Assembly (NCBI RefSeq): GCF_001648555.1
Contig: NZ_LQXM01000024.1
Coordinates: forward strand, 62,001-126,000
Origin: Rossellomorea aquimaris TF-12
GTDB lineage: Bacteria; Bacillota; Bacilli; Bacillales; Bacillaceae_B
Direction of reading: 5' to 3'
DNA length: 64,000 nt
In this document: in pieces, positions 26,701-35,745 of the stretch
How the letters are laid out: each line of letters begins with the position of its first letter
Numbering within the stretch: position 1 is the stretch's first letter
The notes under the pieces: model-generated
Told to the model about the DNA's origin: nothing
What the model saw: only the letters and a program-made list of their open reading frames with translations
Databases searched by the model: none
Program-made: the position numbers and the translations under genes

Positions 26701-27079
26701 CCGCTTTTGAATAAACGCTCAAGCTATGTCTGCAATCTGAATCTTCATTAAATTGGTCAAATGACAACGGAAAAAACATACCAAAGCCTTGAAGAATTTG
26801 CGCATTGTGATAAAACATTTCCTCATACACATCTTCTTTTGAACCACTTTCTACAATCGAAATGATGGTTTGTATGCTTGAGATGACTTGGAAAGCTTCC
26901 TTAAGTGTCCCAAAATATTCAAAGTTCCGAGTCGTCGTATGTAAAACCTGCATGTCTTCAAATTGTTCAATCTCTTCATCTGTGAAATAATCAGGGAAAA
27001 TAGTACAATACATATAACTGATTAATTCTTGTATTTTTTCTTCTTGTTCATGTGTTGATGCTAGTAAAACTTTCACCAT
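26681..27079 (-). CDS. yhcU: YhcU family protein (DUF5365)
   Basis: 132 residues from the ATG at 27079 (AAGGTGGG 4 bases upstream). Acidic, soluble, no signal peptide; MVKVLLASTHEQEEKIQELI at the N-terminus and YVSKAVNQLLV-like helical C-terminus resemble B. subtilis YhcU, of unknown function. It is divergent from the pseudouridine synthase gene yhcT, the same neighbour as in B. subtilis, which supports the name more than the sequence alone. Confidence 0.7.
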   Translation of the reverse strand: MVKVLLASTHEQEEKIQELISYMYCTIFPDYFTDEEIEQFEDMQVLHTTTRNFEYFGTLKEAFQVISSIQTIISIVESGSKEDVYEEMFYHNAQILQGFGMFFPLSFDQFNEDSDCRHSLSVYSKAVNQLLV

Positions 27080-27252
27080 CAAACCCACCTTTGTAATGAT
27101 TGTAATCTCTCTGTAATAGATATATTAAGAATAACATAGAAATAGAACCTCAAGCGTGGTAATTATACCCATGAATTGGGTCTATTAGGTGGGGGGATAG
27201 GTATAAACACCTACAAAAGTATAAGATTTTTGTCTTTTAAAGGAGCTTTTTG

Positions 27253-28140
27253 ATGAAAACACAGAAAAAAGGATCACTATTTGAACTAGTCCTTCCTTCA
27301 AATTGGAAAAATGTAACGATTAATACCATCCTTAAAGATCATTGGCAAGCACCAAAAAAACTCGTTCACTCTATGCGAATGGAGAATGATATAAAAGTAA
27401 ACGGAGAAATGATTCCTTGGAATCAACCACTTTCTCCAGGGGATACTGTACAAATACATCTTTTCAAAAATGTAGACTACGATGTCCCCCCCACTTATGG
27501 TGAAATTGAGGTTTTATTCGAAGATGACCACCTGATTGTAGTCAATAAACCAGCAGGGGTAGACACACACCCTAATCATCCAGATGATACAAACACCCTG
27601 GCAAACTTTATTGCCTTTCACCATCAAATGAATGGAGAAAGTTGTCGTGTCTTGCACATTCATCGATTGGATCGAGATACATCCGGAGCCATTATTTTTG
27701 CTAAGCATCCTTTAAGCAAGGCTATTCTTGATCGCTTGCTTTCTGATAGGAAAATTAAAAGAATGTATGCTGCACTCGTTCACGGCAGGGTAAAGCAGAA
27801 AAAAGGAACAATAGCTGAGCCAATAGGAAGAGATCGCCACCACAATACGAGAAGACGAGTATCTCAATCTGGCCAAGAAGCCATTACCCATTATAAAAAA
27901 ATTGAAAACAAAAAAGATAACACCCTATTAGAAATCCAGCTAGATACCGGCAGAACCCATCAAATTCGTGTTCATATGAGCTCTATTGGTTATCCCCTGG
28001 TTGGAGACATTCTCTATGGAGGAAAACCGGACTGTGCACGACAAGCCTTACACGCTAAGAATGTCTCATTTCCTCATCCATTGACTGAAGAAGCAATAAC
28101 ATGTGAAGCAAAATGTGAAGACCTACCTTTTTTATCCTAA
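27253..28140 (+). CDS. yhcT: RluA-family pseudouridine synthase YhcT
   Basis: 295 residues from the ATG at 27253 with AAAGGAG 7 bases upstream. The catalytic motif HRLDRDTSG places the catalytic Asp at residue 140. An S4-like N-terminal segment (residues about 15-75, VKVNGEMIPW) precedes it, and LDTGRTHQIRVHM with LVGDILYGG close the fold. It isomerises uridine to pseudouridine in rRNA or tRNA; the site is unknown. Monocistronic with its own terminator. Confidence 0.92.
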   Translation: MKTQKKGSLFELVLPSNWKNVTINTILKDHWQAPKKLVHSMRMENDIKVNGEMIPWNQPLSPGDTVQIHLFKNVDYDVPPTYGEIEVLFEDDHLIVVNKPAGVDTHPNHPDDTNTLANFIAFHHQMNGESCRVLHIHRLDRDTSGAIIFAKHPLSKAILDRLLSDRKIKRMYAALVHGRVKQKKGTIAEPIGRDRHHNTRRRVSQSGQEAITHYKKIENKKDNTLLEIQLDTGRTHQIRVHMSSIGYPLVGDILYGGKPDCARQALHAKNVSFPHPLTEEAITCEAKCEDLPFLS

Positions 28141-28163
28141 AATAATCATTCTCCTTCCCTATC

Positions 28164-28204
28164 AAAAAAACTACCTTTTCATGATGAAAATGGTAGTTTT
28201 TTTA
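28164..28204 (+). terminator. Intrinsic terminator of yhcT
   Basis: AAAAAACTACC / GGTAGTTTTTT with inner TTTTCAT/ATGAAAA pairing; A- and T-tracts make it usable from both sides. Confidence 0.88.
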
Positions 28205-28400
28205 TGATTGAATATTTATCCTTTTCCAGTACATAAATTTCAATAGTACCAGATGAATCTCTAAAAGGGTCTGTTCCTCTTAGATTAGAATTAAGCTTTG
28301 TCCTATATTTGATCCCATTTCCTTTTAATTTTGCCGTTACTCTATAATACTGTTTATATTTATATATGACTTCAGCTGGAATTACCTTTTTTTCTAAATT
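28179..28400 (-). pseudogene. Start-less coding remnant
   Basis: On the minus strand an open frame of about 65-70 codons ends at 28179 and reads like real protein (IPAEVIYKYKQYYRVTAKL, then RTKLNSNLRGTDPF and SGTIEIYVLEKD). There is no ATG, GTG or TTG start; upstream it runs into the wrbA terminator hairpin. Probably the 3' end of a gene that lost its front. Function unknown. Confidence 0.35.
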
Positions 28401-28436
28401 AAAAAAACCGTGTGAGTGAACTCACACGGTTTTTAA
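28400..28436 (-). terminator. Intrinsic terminator of the doxX-pirin-wrbA operon
   Basis: AAAACCGTGTGAG-ttca-CTCACACGGTTTT with seven T on the minus strand. Confidence 0.9.
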
Positions 28437-28452
28437 CTAATCTATTTTTAAA

Positions 28453-29067
28453 TTATTGAAGACCCTTTTTAACAGCTTCAGCAATTTGAATTGTGCGGCG
28501 TGTTTGATGTTTTACTGCCGGCTCAACGGCTTCCACCATGTTTCCTTCTTGGTCAACGGTTACACTTGTTCCATAAGGGTTTCCACCTGTTGTGAAACTG
28601 GATTGATCTGTGTAGCCTGGTGCAGCAATGATAGCTCCCCAGTGCATCATTGTTGTATAAAGAGCTAGAACTGTTTGCTCTTGACCACCGTGAGAGTTGC
28701 TTGCAGATGACGTTGCACTTACCACTTTATTCGCCAATTTCCCTTGGAACCACAATCCACCCGTTGTATCTAAGAACGATTTCACTTGAGATGGCACATT
28801 ACCGAATCGAGTAGGAACATTGAAAAGGTAGGCGTCTGCCCATTCTAAATCATCAAGAGTGGCAACTGGTACTATATCTTTTGTTTCATTATAATGCTTT
28901 TCCCAGGCTGGGTTTGATGAGATCGCTGCCTCAGGCGCTGTTTCTTCAAAACGAACCAACTTCACTTCTGCTCCTGCTTCTTTAGCTGCTTCTTCTGCCC
29001 ATTTTGCCATCTGATAGTTAGTTCCAGTTGAGCTGTAGTACATGATTGCTAGTTTTACGTTAGACAT
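28453..29067 (-). CDS. wrbA: NAD(P)H:quinone oxidoreductase WrbA
   Basis: 204 residues from the ATG at 29067 with AAAGGAGAG upstream. Flavodoxin-like fold: IMYYSSTGTNYQMAKWA phosphate loop, NVPTRFGNVPSQVKSFLD and SSASNSHGGQEQT motifs characteristic of WrbA. The enzyme reduces quinones by two electrons in the cytoplasm and avoids semiquinone radicals. Last of three same-strand genes with the pirin and DoxX proteins, and the set is preceded by quinone-repressor-like operators. Confidence 0.93.
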   Translation of the reverse strand: MSNVKLAIMYYSSTGTNYQMAKWAEEAAKEAGAEVKLVRFEETAPEAAISSNPAWEKHYNETKDIVPVATLDDLEWADAYLFNVPTRFGNVPSQVKSFLDTTGGLWFQGKLANKVVSATSSASNSHGGQEQTVLALYTTMMHWGAIIAAPGYTDQSSFTTGGNPYGTSVTVDQEGNMVEAVEPAVKHQTRRTIQIAEAVKKGLQ

Positions 29068-29127
29068 AATCAAAATCTCTCCTTTAAATTTAATATATTT
29101 ATGGTAAATCAATGAAACACAAACATA

Positions 29128-29835
29128 TTATGCAGGTAAATCGATCAACATAAACCTACAATTTTCAATTCCTTTTATATGAAGCTTCGTAGTATCAGAA
29201 ATTCTTGCTGAATCTCTACGATTTAATGTGACTTCATTTATCATTACAGAGCCTTCCAAAACAAAGAAGAATATGTTTCTCCCTTGTTCCTGCTCGTATT
29301 CAAATGTTTTATTAGAATCTAATTCAGAAAGATAAATGGTTAAATCTTGATGTATATTGGCAACAGCATCTCCATTTGCATATCTTTTTGAAACAACCGG
29401 TAACAGTTGGTTTTTAAGTTGACTTACATCAAATTCTGTCTTTTCATATGAAGGTGTTAATCCTTTTTCTTCAGGGAGGAACCACATTTGTAGCAGGTTC
29501 ACCTCTTCATCAACCGAAGGATTTACTTCTGAATGGACCACGCCGGTTCCAGCCGTCATTCGTTGAATGCCTCCATAGGTGGTTACGGCTTTTTCTCCTG
29601 TATTATCCTCGTGCTTTAACTGCCCATTCAATACAATTGACACGATTTCCATGTCCCTATGAGGATGAGCTCCAAAGCCTTTTTTAGGAGCAATAATATC
29701 GTCATTCAGTACTCGCATTGGACCAAAATTTAAGTTGTTAGCATCGAAATACTCGGCGAAAGAAAAACTAAACCAACTTTTCAACCATCCATGATCTGCC
29801 TGATATCTTTCATCTCCAGGGTAAAGTTTAATCAT
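29128..29835 (-). CDS. Pirin-family bicupin protein
   Basis: 235 residues. The pirin N-terminal cupin carries the metal-ligand pattern FGAHPHRDMEIVSIVLNGQLKHEDN and RMTAGTGVVHSEVNP (three His and one Glu). The second cupin is less conserved. Bacterial pirins of this kind, such as YhaK/YhhW, can oxidise quercetin or bind metals; role in the cell unclear. GAGGTGA lies 7 bases before the ATG. Between doxX (30 bases upstream) and wrbA (60 bases downstream), which suggests a role in aromatic or quinone stress. Confidence 0.92.
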   Translation of the reverse strand: MIKLYPGDERYQADHGWLKSWFSFSFAEYFDANNLNFGPMRVLNDDIIAPKKGFGAHPHRDMEIVSIVLNGQLKHEDNTGEKAVTTYGGIQRMTAGTGVVHSEVNPSVDEEVNLLQMWFLPEEKGLTPSYEKTEFDVSQLKNQLLPVVSKRYANGDAVANIHQDLTIYLSELDSNKTFEYEQEQGRNIFFFVLEGSVMINEVTLNRRDSARISDTTKLHIKGIENCRFMLIDLPA

Positions 29836-29865
29836 TTACTATCACCTCAAAAAAATTCTGTTTAT

Positions 29866-30276
29866 TTAGCTAAATAATAATGCATCTATTGAAAAGTTTC
29901 CGGCTCCTACAAGTGCTACACCTAGTGCAACGACAATAAGCATTACATTGTATTCTGAGCCGTTTTGTGTCAACCAGTAACCATTTGGTCCATGTACCTT
30001 CACAATCGCCATCACCATAGTAGCAATGATTAGAATGGCAGCAATTGGTGTTAGAAAACCAGCAGCAAACATTAATCCACCGGCTACTTCAGCAATACCT
30101 GCTATCAGAGCCATTGTCTTCCCTGGCTTAATTCCAATTGACTCAAAAAATCCACCTGTTCCTTGAAGTCCATGACCACCAAACCACCCAAATAATTTTT
30201 GAGAACCGAGAGCAGCAAAGGTTAAACCTACTACTAAACGAATAATCAATAGTCCAAACGCAGCTAATCCTGTCAT
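29866..30276 (-). CDS. DoxX-family membrane protein
   Basis: 136 residues with four hydrophobic segments. The N-terminus FGLLIIRLVVGLTFAALGSQKLFGWFGGHGL and the AGIAEVAGGLMFAAGFLTPIAAI segment are typical of DoxX proteins, such as CatD of Bacillus, which accompany redox enzymes induced by quinones and catechol. First gene of the operon; GGAGGAA lies before the ATG. Downstream of palindromes resembling MhqR sites, so derepression by quinones is inferred. Confidence 0.9.
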   Translation of the reverse strand: MTGLAAFGLLIIRLVVGLTFAALGSQKLFGWFGGHGLQGTGGFFESIGIKPGKTMALIAGIAEVAGGLMFAAGFLTPIAAILIIATMVMAIVKVHGPNGYWLTQNGSEYNVMLIVVALGVALVGAGNFSIDALLFS

Positions 30277-30346
30277 AATATTCCTCCTTTATGTCTTCCC
30301 ATCGAGATTAAATTTCAAACATTTCAAATTCAGTTATTATTAAATA

Positions 30347-30370
30347 ATATATCTTGAATTTGAGATATAT
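30347..30370. promoter_or_regulatory. MhqR-like operator 1 upstream of doxX
   Basis: ATATCTTGAATTTGAGATAT within a 24-base near-palindrome; compares with the MhqR-type TATCTCGAATTCGAGATA consensus with two changes in the centre. Confidence 0.5.
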
Positions 30371-30387
30371 GCGTAAAAAAATAATAT

Positions 30388-30422
30388 TTATCTCGAAAGT
30401 ATTTATTTTGATTTCGAGATAA
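30388..30422. promoter_or_regulatory. MhqR-like operator 2 upstream of doxX
   Basis: TTATCTCGAAA and TTTCGAGATAA are exact reverse complements separated by 13 bases. Each half is a perfect ATCTCGAA word of the MhqR-type site, but with a longer spacer than operator 1. Confidence 0.5.
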
Positions 30423-30487
30423 TTGTATACCACACTACAAATCCATGTCAACAACAATATAAAATTTTCTCGCCTAAAATAAACAAG

Positions 30488-30522
30488 AGGTCCGTCCCTC
30501 AGCTTTTAAAAGGGACGGACCT
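30488..30522. repeat. Paired 12-mer hairpin (AGGTCCGTCCCT), pair 1
   Basis: AGGTCCGTCCCT at 30488-30499 and its complement at 30511-30522. It lies 18 bases after the stop codon of the AKR gene and is followed on the minus strand by a weakly T-rich stretch, so it may double as its terminator. Confidence 0.85.
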
Positions 30523-30540
30523 CTGATGTGGTTTTTATTT

Positions 30541-31371
30541 TTAGAAATCGAAGTTATCTGGATCCGGGCCGAAACGTTCGTTTAGGTTTAGTCCATTGAT
30601 TTGATTCATTTCTTCAAGAGATAGTTCGAAGTTAAATAGATCTCCGTTTTCTTTTATACGGTTTGCATGGACAGATTTTGGAATGATAATGACGTCATTT
30701 TGAAGATGCCAGCGTAATATCACTTGAGCAGGTGATTTACCATGCTTTTCAGCGATATGATTTAATGTCGGCTCGTCTAACACTCTTCCCTGTGCGATCG
30801 GAGACCAAGCCTCAACCGCAATGCTTTTTGAAGCACAATAGTCTCTTAGCTTTTCCTGATTTATACGCGGGTGTAATTCGATTTGATTAAGAACCGGCTT
30901 CACAGTGCTGTTTCTCATTAAATCTTCTAGGTGGTGCTGATGGAAGTTGCTTACTCCAATGGATTTGACAAGACCTTCATTATGAAGTCTTTCAAGGGCT
31001 TTCCAAGTATCATTATACTTGTCTGCCACTGGCCAGTGGATTAAATAAAGATCTAAGTAATTCATATCAAGTTTCTTTAGACTTGTTTCAAATGCTTTTA
31101 AAGTGGAGTCATACCCTTGATCACTATTCCACACTTTAGAAGTAATGAATAAGTCTTCCCTAGAAACTCCAGATTCTTTAACACCTTGCCCTACACTTTC
31201 TTCATTCTCATAGATGGCAGCAGTATCGATGGAACGGTACCCTGACTGAATCGCTGTTTGAACCGCTTGTACGGTCTCAGCTGGATCCTTCATTTTATAG
31301 ACACCTAATCCTACGTATGGAATTTCAATCCCATTATGTAACGTTTTCGTGCTCCCTAAATTTTTCAACAT
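30541..31371 (-). CDS. yvgN: Aldo/keto reductase, glyoxal/methylglyoxal reductase type
   Basis: 276 residues. AKR5-like family: GVYKM, catalytic Asp/Tyr in IDTAAIYENEESVG, Lys in FITSKVWN and His in LDLYLIHWPV. Cofactor end IIPKSVHANRIKEN. This is the pattern of Bacillus YvgN, which reduces glyoxal and methylglyoxal with NADPH. AAAGGAGGG is upstream of the ATG. Transcribed alone; the preceding intergenic region holds a phased array. Confidence 0.85.
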   Translation of the reverse strand: MLKNLGSTKTLHNGIEIPYVGLGVYKMKDPAETVQAVQTAIQSGYRSIDTAAIYENEESVGQGVKESGVSREDLFITSKVWNSDQGYDSTLKAFETSLKKLDMNYLDLYLIHWPVADKYNDTWKALERLHNEGLVKSIGVSNFHQHHLEDLMRNSTVKPVLNQIELHPRINQEKLRDYCASKSIAVEAWSPIAQGRVLDEPTLNHIAEKHGKSPAQVILRWHLQNDVIIIPKSVHANRIKENGDLFNFELSLEEMNQINGLNLNERFGPDPDNFDF

Positions 31372-31517
31372 CTAGCATCCCTCCTTTTTTCATTTTACAA
31401 ACTAACAGTCATTATGGCTAATGTTATGATTGTACGTTATTATTCCTTTATTCTAGTTGGGAGATCTCTAATAGTTATGAATCTACTCACGCCTATTTTT
31501 GTAAAAAATGGAAAATA

Positions 31518-31688
31518 GATCGATTAAGGGTTGTTTCAGACCGATTCTTTCATGATTTGGATCGATAATACGTAAAAATGGATCGGTTTTTAAAAATTCG
31601 GATCGATTAAGAGATATTTCGGATCGTTTTGCCCTTTCAATAGAAAAATCACTCCTAATTTGGACCGATCAAGGCCTATTCCGGATCG
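31518..31688. repeat. 21-bp-phased intergenic array C (word GATCG / GACCG)
   Basis: GATCG or GACCG begins at 31518, 31539, 31560, 31581, 31601, 31622, 31663 and 31684: spacings 21, 21, 21, 20, 21, 41 (one missed unit) and 21. Spacers are T/A-rich and unlike each other. The longest array in the window, between AKR and HelD. Confidence 0.8.
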
Positions 31689-31776
31689 ATTATTCCAATT
31701 TCCGTCGTAAATTCCTCCTCCGACGTTAATGGTGTAGAGCCTACTGGGATGTGATTGTAATAATCTATCAATAACA

Positions 31777-31816
31777 ACTAAAGGTCCGTCCCTCGATCGA
31801 GGGACGGACCTTTAGT
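31777..31816. repeat. Perfect 40-bp palindrome built from two 12-mers, pair 2
   Basis: ACTAAAGGTCCGTCCCTCGA followed directly by its exact reverse complement, no loop. Contains the 12-mer at 31782-31793 and its complement at 31800-31811. Sits 10 bases after the helD stop codon; without a strong T-tract on either side. Confidence 0.9.
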
Positions 31817-31825
31817 ATCATACTT

Positions 31826-34096
31826 TTATTCTCTAAGGATAAATTGTTCTTTATTCTTTCCGATAAAGGAGAGTTTATGAAGTGGGCGGGTCATGGCGAC
31901 GTATTGCAGTTTAATATCGAGTTCATTTTCCCGATTGAATTTTTCATTGATAGCTGCAATCATGACGACATCAAATTCCAGTCCCTTTGATAAATAGGAT
32001 GGTACGACAACCACCTGGTCCTTAGGAATGGATTCTTGCTCCTTTAATAGCTTCACTTTCCCGGGGATAGATATTTGAAGAACCTTCCTTATCTCTTCGC
32101 AATCCTTCAAACTTTTCCCTATGACTGCAAAAGTTTGAAATCCTTCTTCCTTTCCCATCCTTACTTGTTCTCCAACAAAATCCCCTAAATCATCTAGGGT
32201 TTGATAAGTATAAGTAACGGGAGCGTCTCCATGTCTTACTACGGGATTCACTTTTGGAAACTCGTATGGAAGAAGGCTAAGAAGCTTATTGGCTTCATTC
32301 ATTATTTCAATCGTTGTACGGTAGCTTTTTTGCAACTCTGTATAAGTCGCCCTTGGAAACACATCTTTATAGACAAGTTCCCAGGATTGCAAACCTCGAT
32401 AAGAATGAATCCCTTGAGCCAGGTCTCCCACTAAAGTGAACATATCAGTCTCTAATGCTCGTTTTAACGAATATAGCTGTAAGTAACTATAATCTTGAGC
32501 TTCGTCGATGACGATATTTTTCGCTTTGTAAAATTTATCGATTCCAAACAAATGAGTTTGCAAATAAAGTAGAATTGCTAAATCCTCTACTTCAAATTTC
32601 TTTTTCTTATTATAGGTCATGGTATAGAAGCATAGTTTCTCTGCCTTTTCTATACTTAGTTCTCCTCCTGAATAAGCTACTAGTCTCTCAGGATCAGAAA
32701 ATAACTCTTCAAAATATTGTTCTAAGCTTTTCTTTTCAAATTGTTTTAAATACTGAGTCACACTTGTTCGAATGGCTTTCTTTATTTCAAGTACTCTCTC
32801 TGCTTTTTTATCTAAAGCCTTTGAAACATATTCCTTTCGATTCCCGGCATTTGATCGTTTATAAAGGGCCATCTCAATTTTCTCATCGAAGTACTTCTCG
32901 ACTTTTTCTATCATTTGCTTCTTATTCGACCTGACATAGCTTTGTAATAAAGCTTTTAATTTATCCATTCGGCGATATATGGGCAAATAGGTGTATTCAT
33001 CTTTAAAAAGGCTAGTGAATTTCTTGGCTGTATAAAGCTTGTATTTATCCACATAGAAATCAGTCGAAGTATAAAATCGCTGTTCTATTTCTTCTATATA
33101 CTGATCAAGGATTTTTCTAAAGGTTTTAGATCCTTTAAAGCCTGCTATCCAGGAAGCGGTCACTACCTTTTCATCATGCTTTTCAATTAATTGGATAAGC
33201 TTGTTGTCATCTACAAGCTTCAGCTTTTTTTCCAAGCAGGTCATAACATACTCAGTAAATGTGGTTTGTCTCACCTTTTCCACTCCAAGCTCTGGGAGTG
33301 CTTCTGAGATGTAATCAATAAATAAATTACTTGGAGCCAGTATCATTAACTGCCTGGGATCGAATTGCTGTTTATAGTTGTAAATAAAGTAGGAGATTCT
33401 GTGAAGAGCAATCGTTGTCTTTCCACTTCCAGCTGCTCCTTGAACAATGATGGGTTTGTTCAAATCTGCACGAATAATCCGGTTTTGTTCTTCTTGAATG
33501 GTGGAGATAATTTCCGTAAGACGATTACTGGAACTTTTCGCTAACGAATCTTGAAGAAGCTCATCTGTGGTCGTTAAGTCAATATCTCTAATCTCTTCTA
33601 ATTGGCCGTCTTCAATCATGTATTGTCGTTTTAAGGATAAATCACCTTTATATGTTTCGTCTTCGGCTTCATAGGTGACCTCACCTATTCTGCCTTCATA
33701 ATAAAGATTCGCAATGGGAGAACGCCAATCAACAATAATCTGTTCCTGATTCTCACGCTGATATAAGGAAGTCTTACCGATATAATGTTTTTCTGTTTTA
33801 AGAGAATCATTGTTTTTAAAATCAATACGTGCAAAATATGGTTTGTTCTTTGCCTTAAGAAGCAATTCGAGTTCTTCCTTTGACATCTCAAAAAAACTGG
33901 AGTTGGTTAAGATATCGATATAAGCAGCACTCGACTCTCCCCAGTCAACATCACCAAAGGCTCTCTCCATATTTTCTTTATACTTTTCTTTACTTGATTG
34001 GGATGTTTCAATGACGACATCAATATACCTTTTGGTAAATTCCAATCGCTCTGATTCATTCGTGAAATCGGGGTGAAAAGTTGATTCCTTCGTCAT
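31826..34096 (-). CDS. helD: HelD-like UvrD/Rep-family helicase, RNA polymerase recycling factor
   Basis: 756 residues. N-terminal long helical region, then Walker A in VQGAAGSGKTTIALHRI (near residue 220), Walker B-like NIVIDEAQDYSYLQL, motif IV/V region LTVVGDLAQGIHSYRG and C-terminal YVAMTRPLHKLSF. Bacillus HelD (YvgS) binds RNA polymerase and frees it from DNA, an ATP-using recycling motor. AAGGAG precedes the ATG. Its coil-rich N-terminus and length agree with HelD rather than UvrD or PcrA. Confidence 0.9.
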   Translation of the reverse strand: MTKESTFHPDFTNESERLEFTKRYIDVVIETSQSSKEKYKENMERAFGDVDWGESSAAYIDILTNSSFFEMSKEELELLLKAKNKPYFARIDFKNNDSLKTEKHYIGKTSLYQRENQEQIIVDWRSPIANLYYEGRIGEVTYEAEDETYKGDLSLKRQYMIEDGQLEEIRDIDLTTTDELLQDSLAKSSSNRLTEIISTIQEEQNRIIRADLNKPIIVQGAAGSGKTTIALHRISYFIYNYKQQFDPRQLMILAPSNLFIDYISEALPELGVEKVRQTTFTEYVMTCLEKKLKLVDDNKLIQLIEKHDEKVVTASWIAGFKGSKTFRKILDQYIEEIEQRFYTSTDFYVDKYKLYTAKKFTSLFKDEYTYLPIYRRMDKLKALLQSYVRSNKKQMIEKVEKYFDEKIEMALYKRSNAGNRKEYVSKALDKKAERVLEIKKAIRTSVTQYLKQFEKKSLEQYFEELFSDPERLVAYSGGELSIEKAEKLCFYTMTYNKKKKFEVEDLAILLYLQTHLFGIDKFYKAKNIVIDEAQDYSYLQLYSLKRALETDMFTLVGDLAQGIHSYRGLQSWELVYKDVFPRATYTELQKSYRTTIEIMNEANKLLSLLPYEFPKVNPVVRHGDAPVTYTYQTLDDLGDFVGEQVRMGKEEGFQTFAVIGKSLKDCEEIRKVLQISIPGKVKLLKEQESIPKDQVVVVPSYLSKGLEFDVVMIAAINEKFNRENELDIKLQYVAMTRPLHKLSFIGKNKEQFILRE

Positions 34097-34325
34097 AAAT
34101 TTCTCCTTCCAATTGTAGTTAGCCGCAATGGAAAAAAAACGTCTTTTACCGTTCGACTGAGGTAACGACTCTCAGTGAAGGAACACGTTAAATGAGACAT
34201 ATAGAAATCTGTAAAAATTATGTAGGCGTTTGGGAGCAGAAATACATATTATCAGATTATTGGTAAGAATTCAACAAATAAAAACGAGGACTGCTTAGTC
34301 TGCTCCAAAACACAAGCATTAGCGA

Positions 34326-34357
34326 AAAAAACTCTTCATCCTAGGATGAAGAGTTTT
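34326..34357 (-). terminator. Terminator overlapping the kinase stop codon
   Basis: Perfect palindrome AAAACTCTTCATCCT and complement (34328-34357); the TAG stop of the kinase lies in its centre. T-tract on the minus strand. Confidence 0.8.
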
Positions 34358-35603
34358 CTCTGGCTTCTACAAATTCAATAAAAAAAGTAGTTCCTTTCCC
34401 AATTTGACTCTCTACTGAAATTTTCCCCTTCATCGCCTCGATGATTCGGTAAGATATCATTAAACCAAGTCCAGTTCCAGTTTCTTTAGTAGAAAAATAA
34501 GGTTCTCCTAAGCGACAAGTCTCCTCAGGTGACATACCTTTGCCGTTATCACGAATAGCAATAATCACTTTGTTCTGTTGGACTAGTGAGGTAACCAATA
34601 GATCTCCTCCTTGAGGCATTGACTCCAAGGCATTTTTAATAATGTTTAAGAACGCTTGCTGAAAACTTCTAGTATTGCCTTTGATCAGACCAGGTTCTAG
34701 TCCCTTCTTAATAGAAACAGAATGCTGAAGAATGATCGGCTCTAACAGGTCTATGACTTTACTCAGCTGCTCTTCAACAGAGATTTCTTCCAGCTGTTCA
34801 GAATTTGGGTTCGCAAAGGCAAGGTAATCATGAATGATTTCTTCGGCACGATTTAATTCTGATAAAGTTATGTTGATGTACTGCTCTTTTTTTTCCAGGG
34901 GAATATTTTTTTCGTTTAACAGCTTTAAGAACCCTTTCATGACGGTTAAAGGATTCTTTACTTCATGAGAAATACTTGCCGCCAGCTGCCCTAGAACCTC
35001 TATTTTTTCCATTTTCACCAGTGCTCGGTTCATGTGAATTTGTTTTACTAATGTTTCGCATATGTATGTAATGATAAGCATCCCTAAAGAAGGAAGTAGA
35101 ATAAAGTTAATCACATAATTTTGATCAATGAAGAAAACGGTAAGGTATTTAGCGATCAGAGCAGAATTAATTGAATGAATAGTAAATAGAATTACAGAAA
35201 AAATGATTTTCTGCCGACTAGTCATAGCAGCGAATTTAAACCACCTCATTAGAGCGATGGTGACGATAAACATGACCACATATATGACAAACGCAACGAA
35301 ACTCCAACCATATAGCATGGTTCGAGAAGCTAATAATACTACTAATAGACCAAATCCTGTAAATGGTCCACCATACATAATTCCAAGTACAAAGGGAATC
35401 ATTCTCAAATCATGTACACAATATGGATTTTGATAAATTGGCGACAGCATGCAAAATATGATGGCTAAACTAAATGATAACGTCGTAACCAGTTTTGAAT
35501 ACCATCCTATTACTGTCTTTTTTTCTACAAGAAAAAAGATTAAAAAGATGCTCAATAGTATATAGAATAAATTATTTATAACATCTTGATTAAAAATAAT
35601 CAT
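34341..35603 (-). CDS. KinB-like sporulation-type sensor histidine kinase
   Basis: 420 residues. N-terminal 5-6 membrane helices (residues about 5-195) of the 5TM-Lyt type, then HisKA with the phospho-accepting His in ASISHEVKNPLTVMKGFLKLL (about 210), and a complete ATPase domain: N box NIIKNALESMPQGG, G1 IRDNGKGMS, G2 STKETGTGLGLMIS. The architecture matches KinB, a phosphorelay kinase that feeds Spo0F. No response regulator adjoins, as for phosphorelay kinases. The ribosome binding site is weak, so the start is less certain. Confidence 0.88.
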   Translation of the reverse strand: MIIFNQDVINNLFYILLSIFLIFFLVEKKTVIGWYSKLVTTLSFSLAIIFCMLSPIYQNPYCVHDLRMIPFVLGIMYGGPFTGFGLLVVLLASRTMLYGWSFVAFVIYVVMFIVTIALMRWFKFAAMTSRQKIIFSVILFTIHSINSALIAKYLTVFFIDQNYVINFILLPSLGMLIITYICETLVKQIHMNRALVKMEKIEVLGQLAASISHEVKNPLTVMKGFLKLLNEKNIPLEKKEQYINITLSELNRAEEIIHDYLAFANPNSEQLEEISVEEQLSKVIDLLEPIILQHSVSIKKGLEPGLIKGNTRSFQQAFLNIIKNALESMPQGGDLLVTSLVQQNKVIIAIRDNGKGMSPEETCRLGEPYFSTKETGTGLGLMISYRIIEAMKGKISVESQIGKGTTFFIEFVEARENSSS

Positions 35604-35698
35604 ATGAATTTGTCCCGCGGCCTTTCAAATAAGATTATAAAATGATTTTATCATAACCGTAATAATTCCGTTACATTCATTTCAACATAAGACCCTCC

Positions 35699-35742
35699 AA
35701 AAAAAAAAGCTAACCCTCCTGAAAGAAAACAAGAGGGTTAGT
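35699..35742 (-). terminator. Intrinsic terminator of the ATP-grasp gene
   Basis: CTAACCCTC / GAGGGTTAG stem followed on the minus strand by eight or more T. Confidence 0.85.
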
Positions 35743-35745
35743 CGA

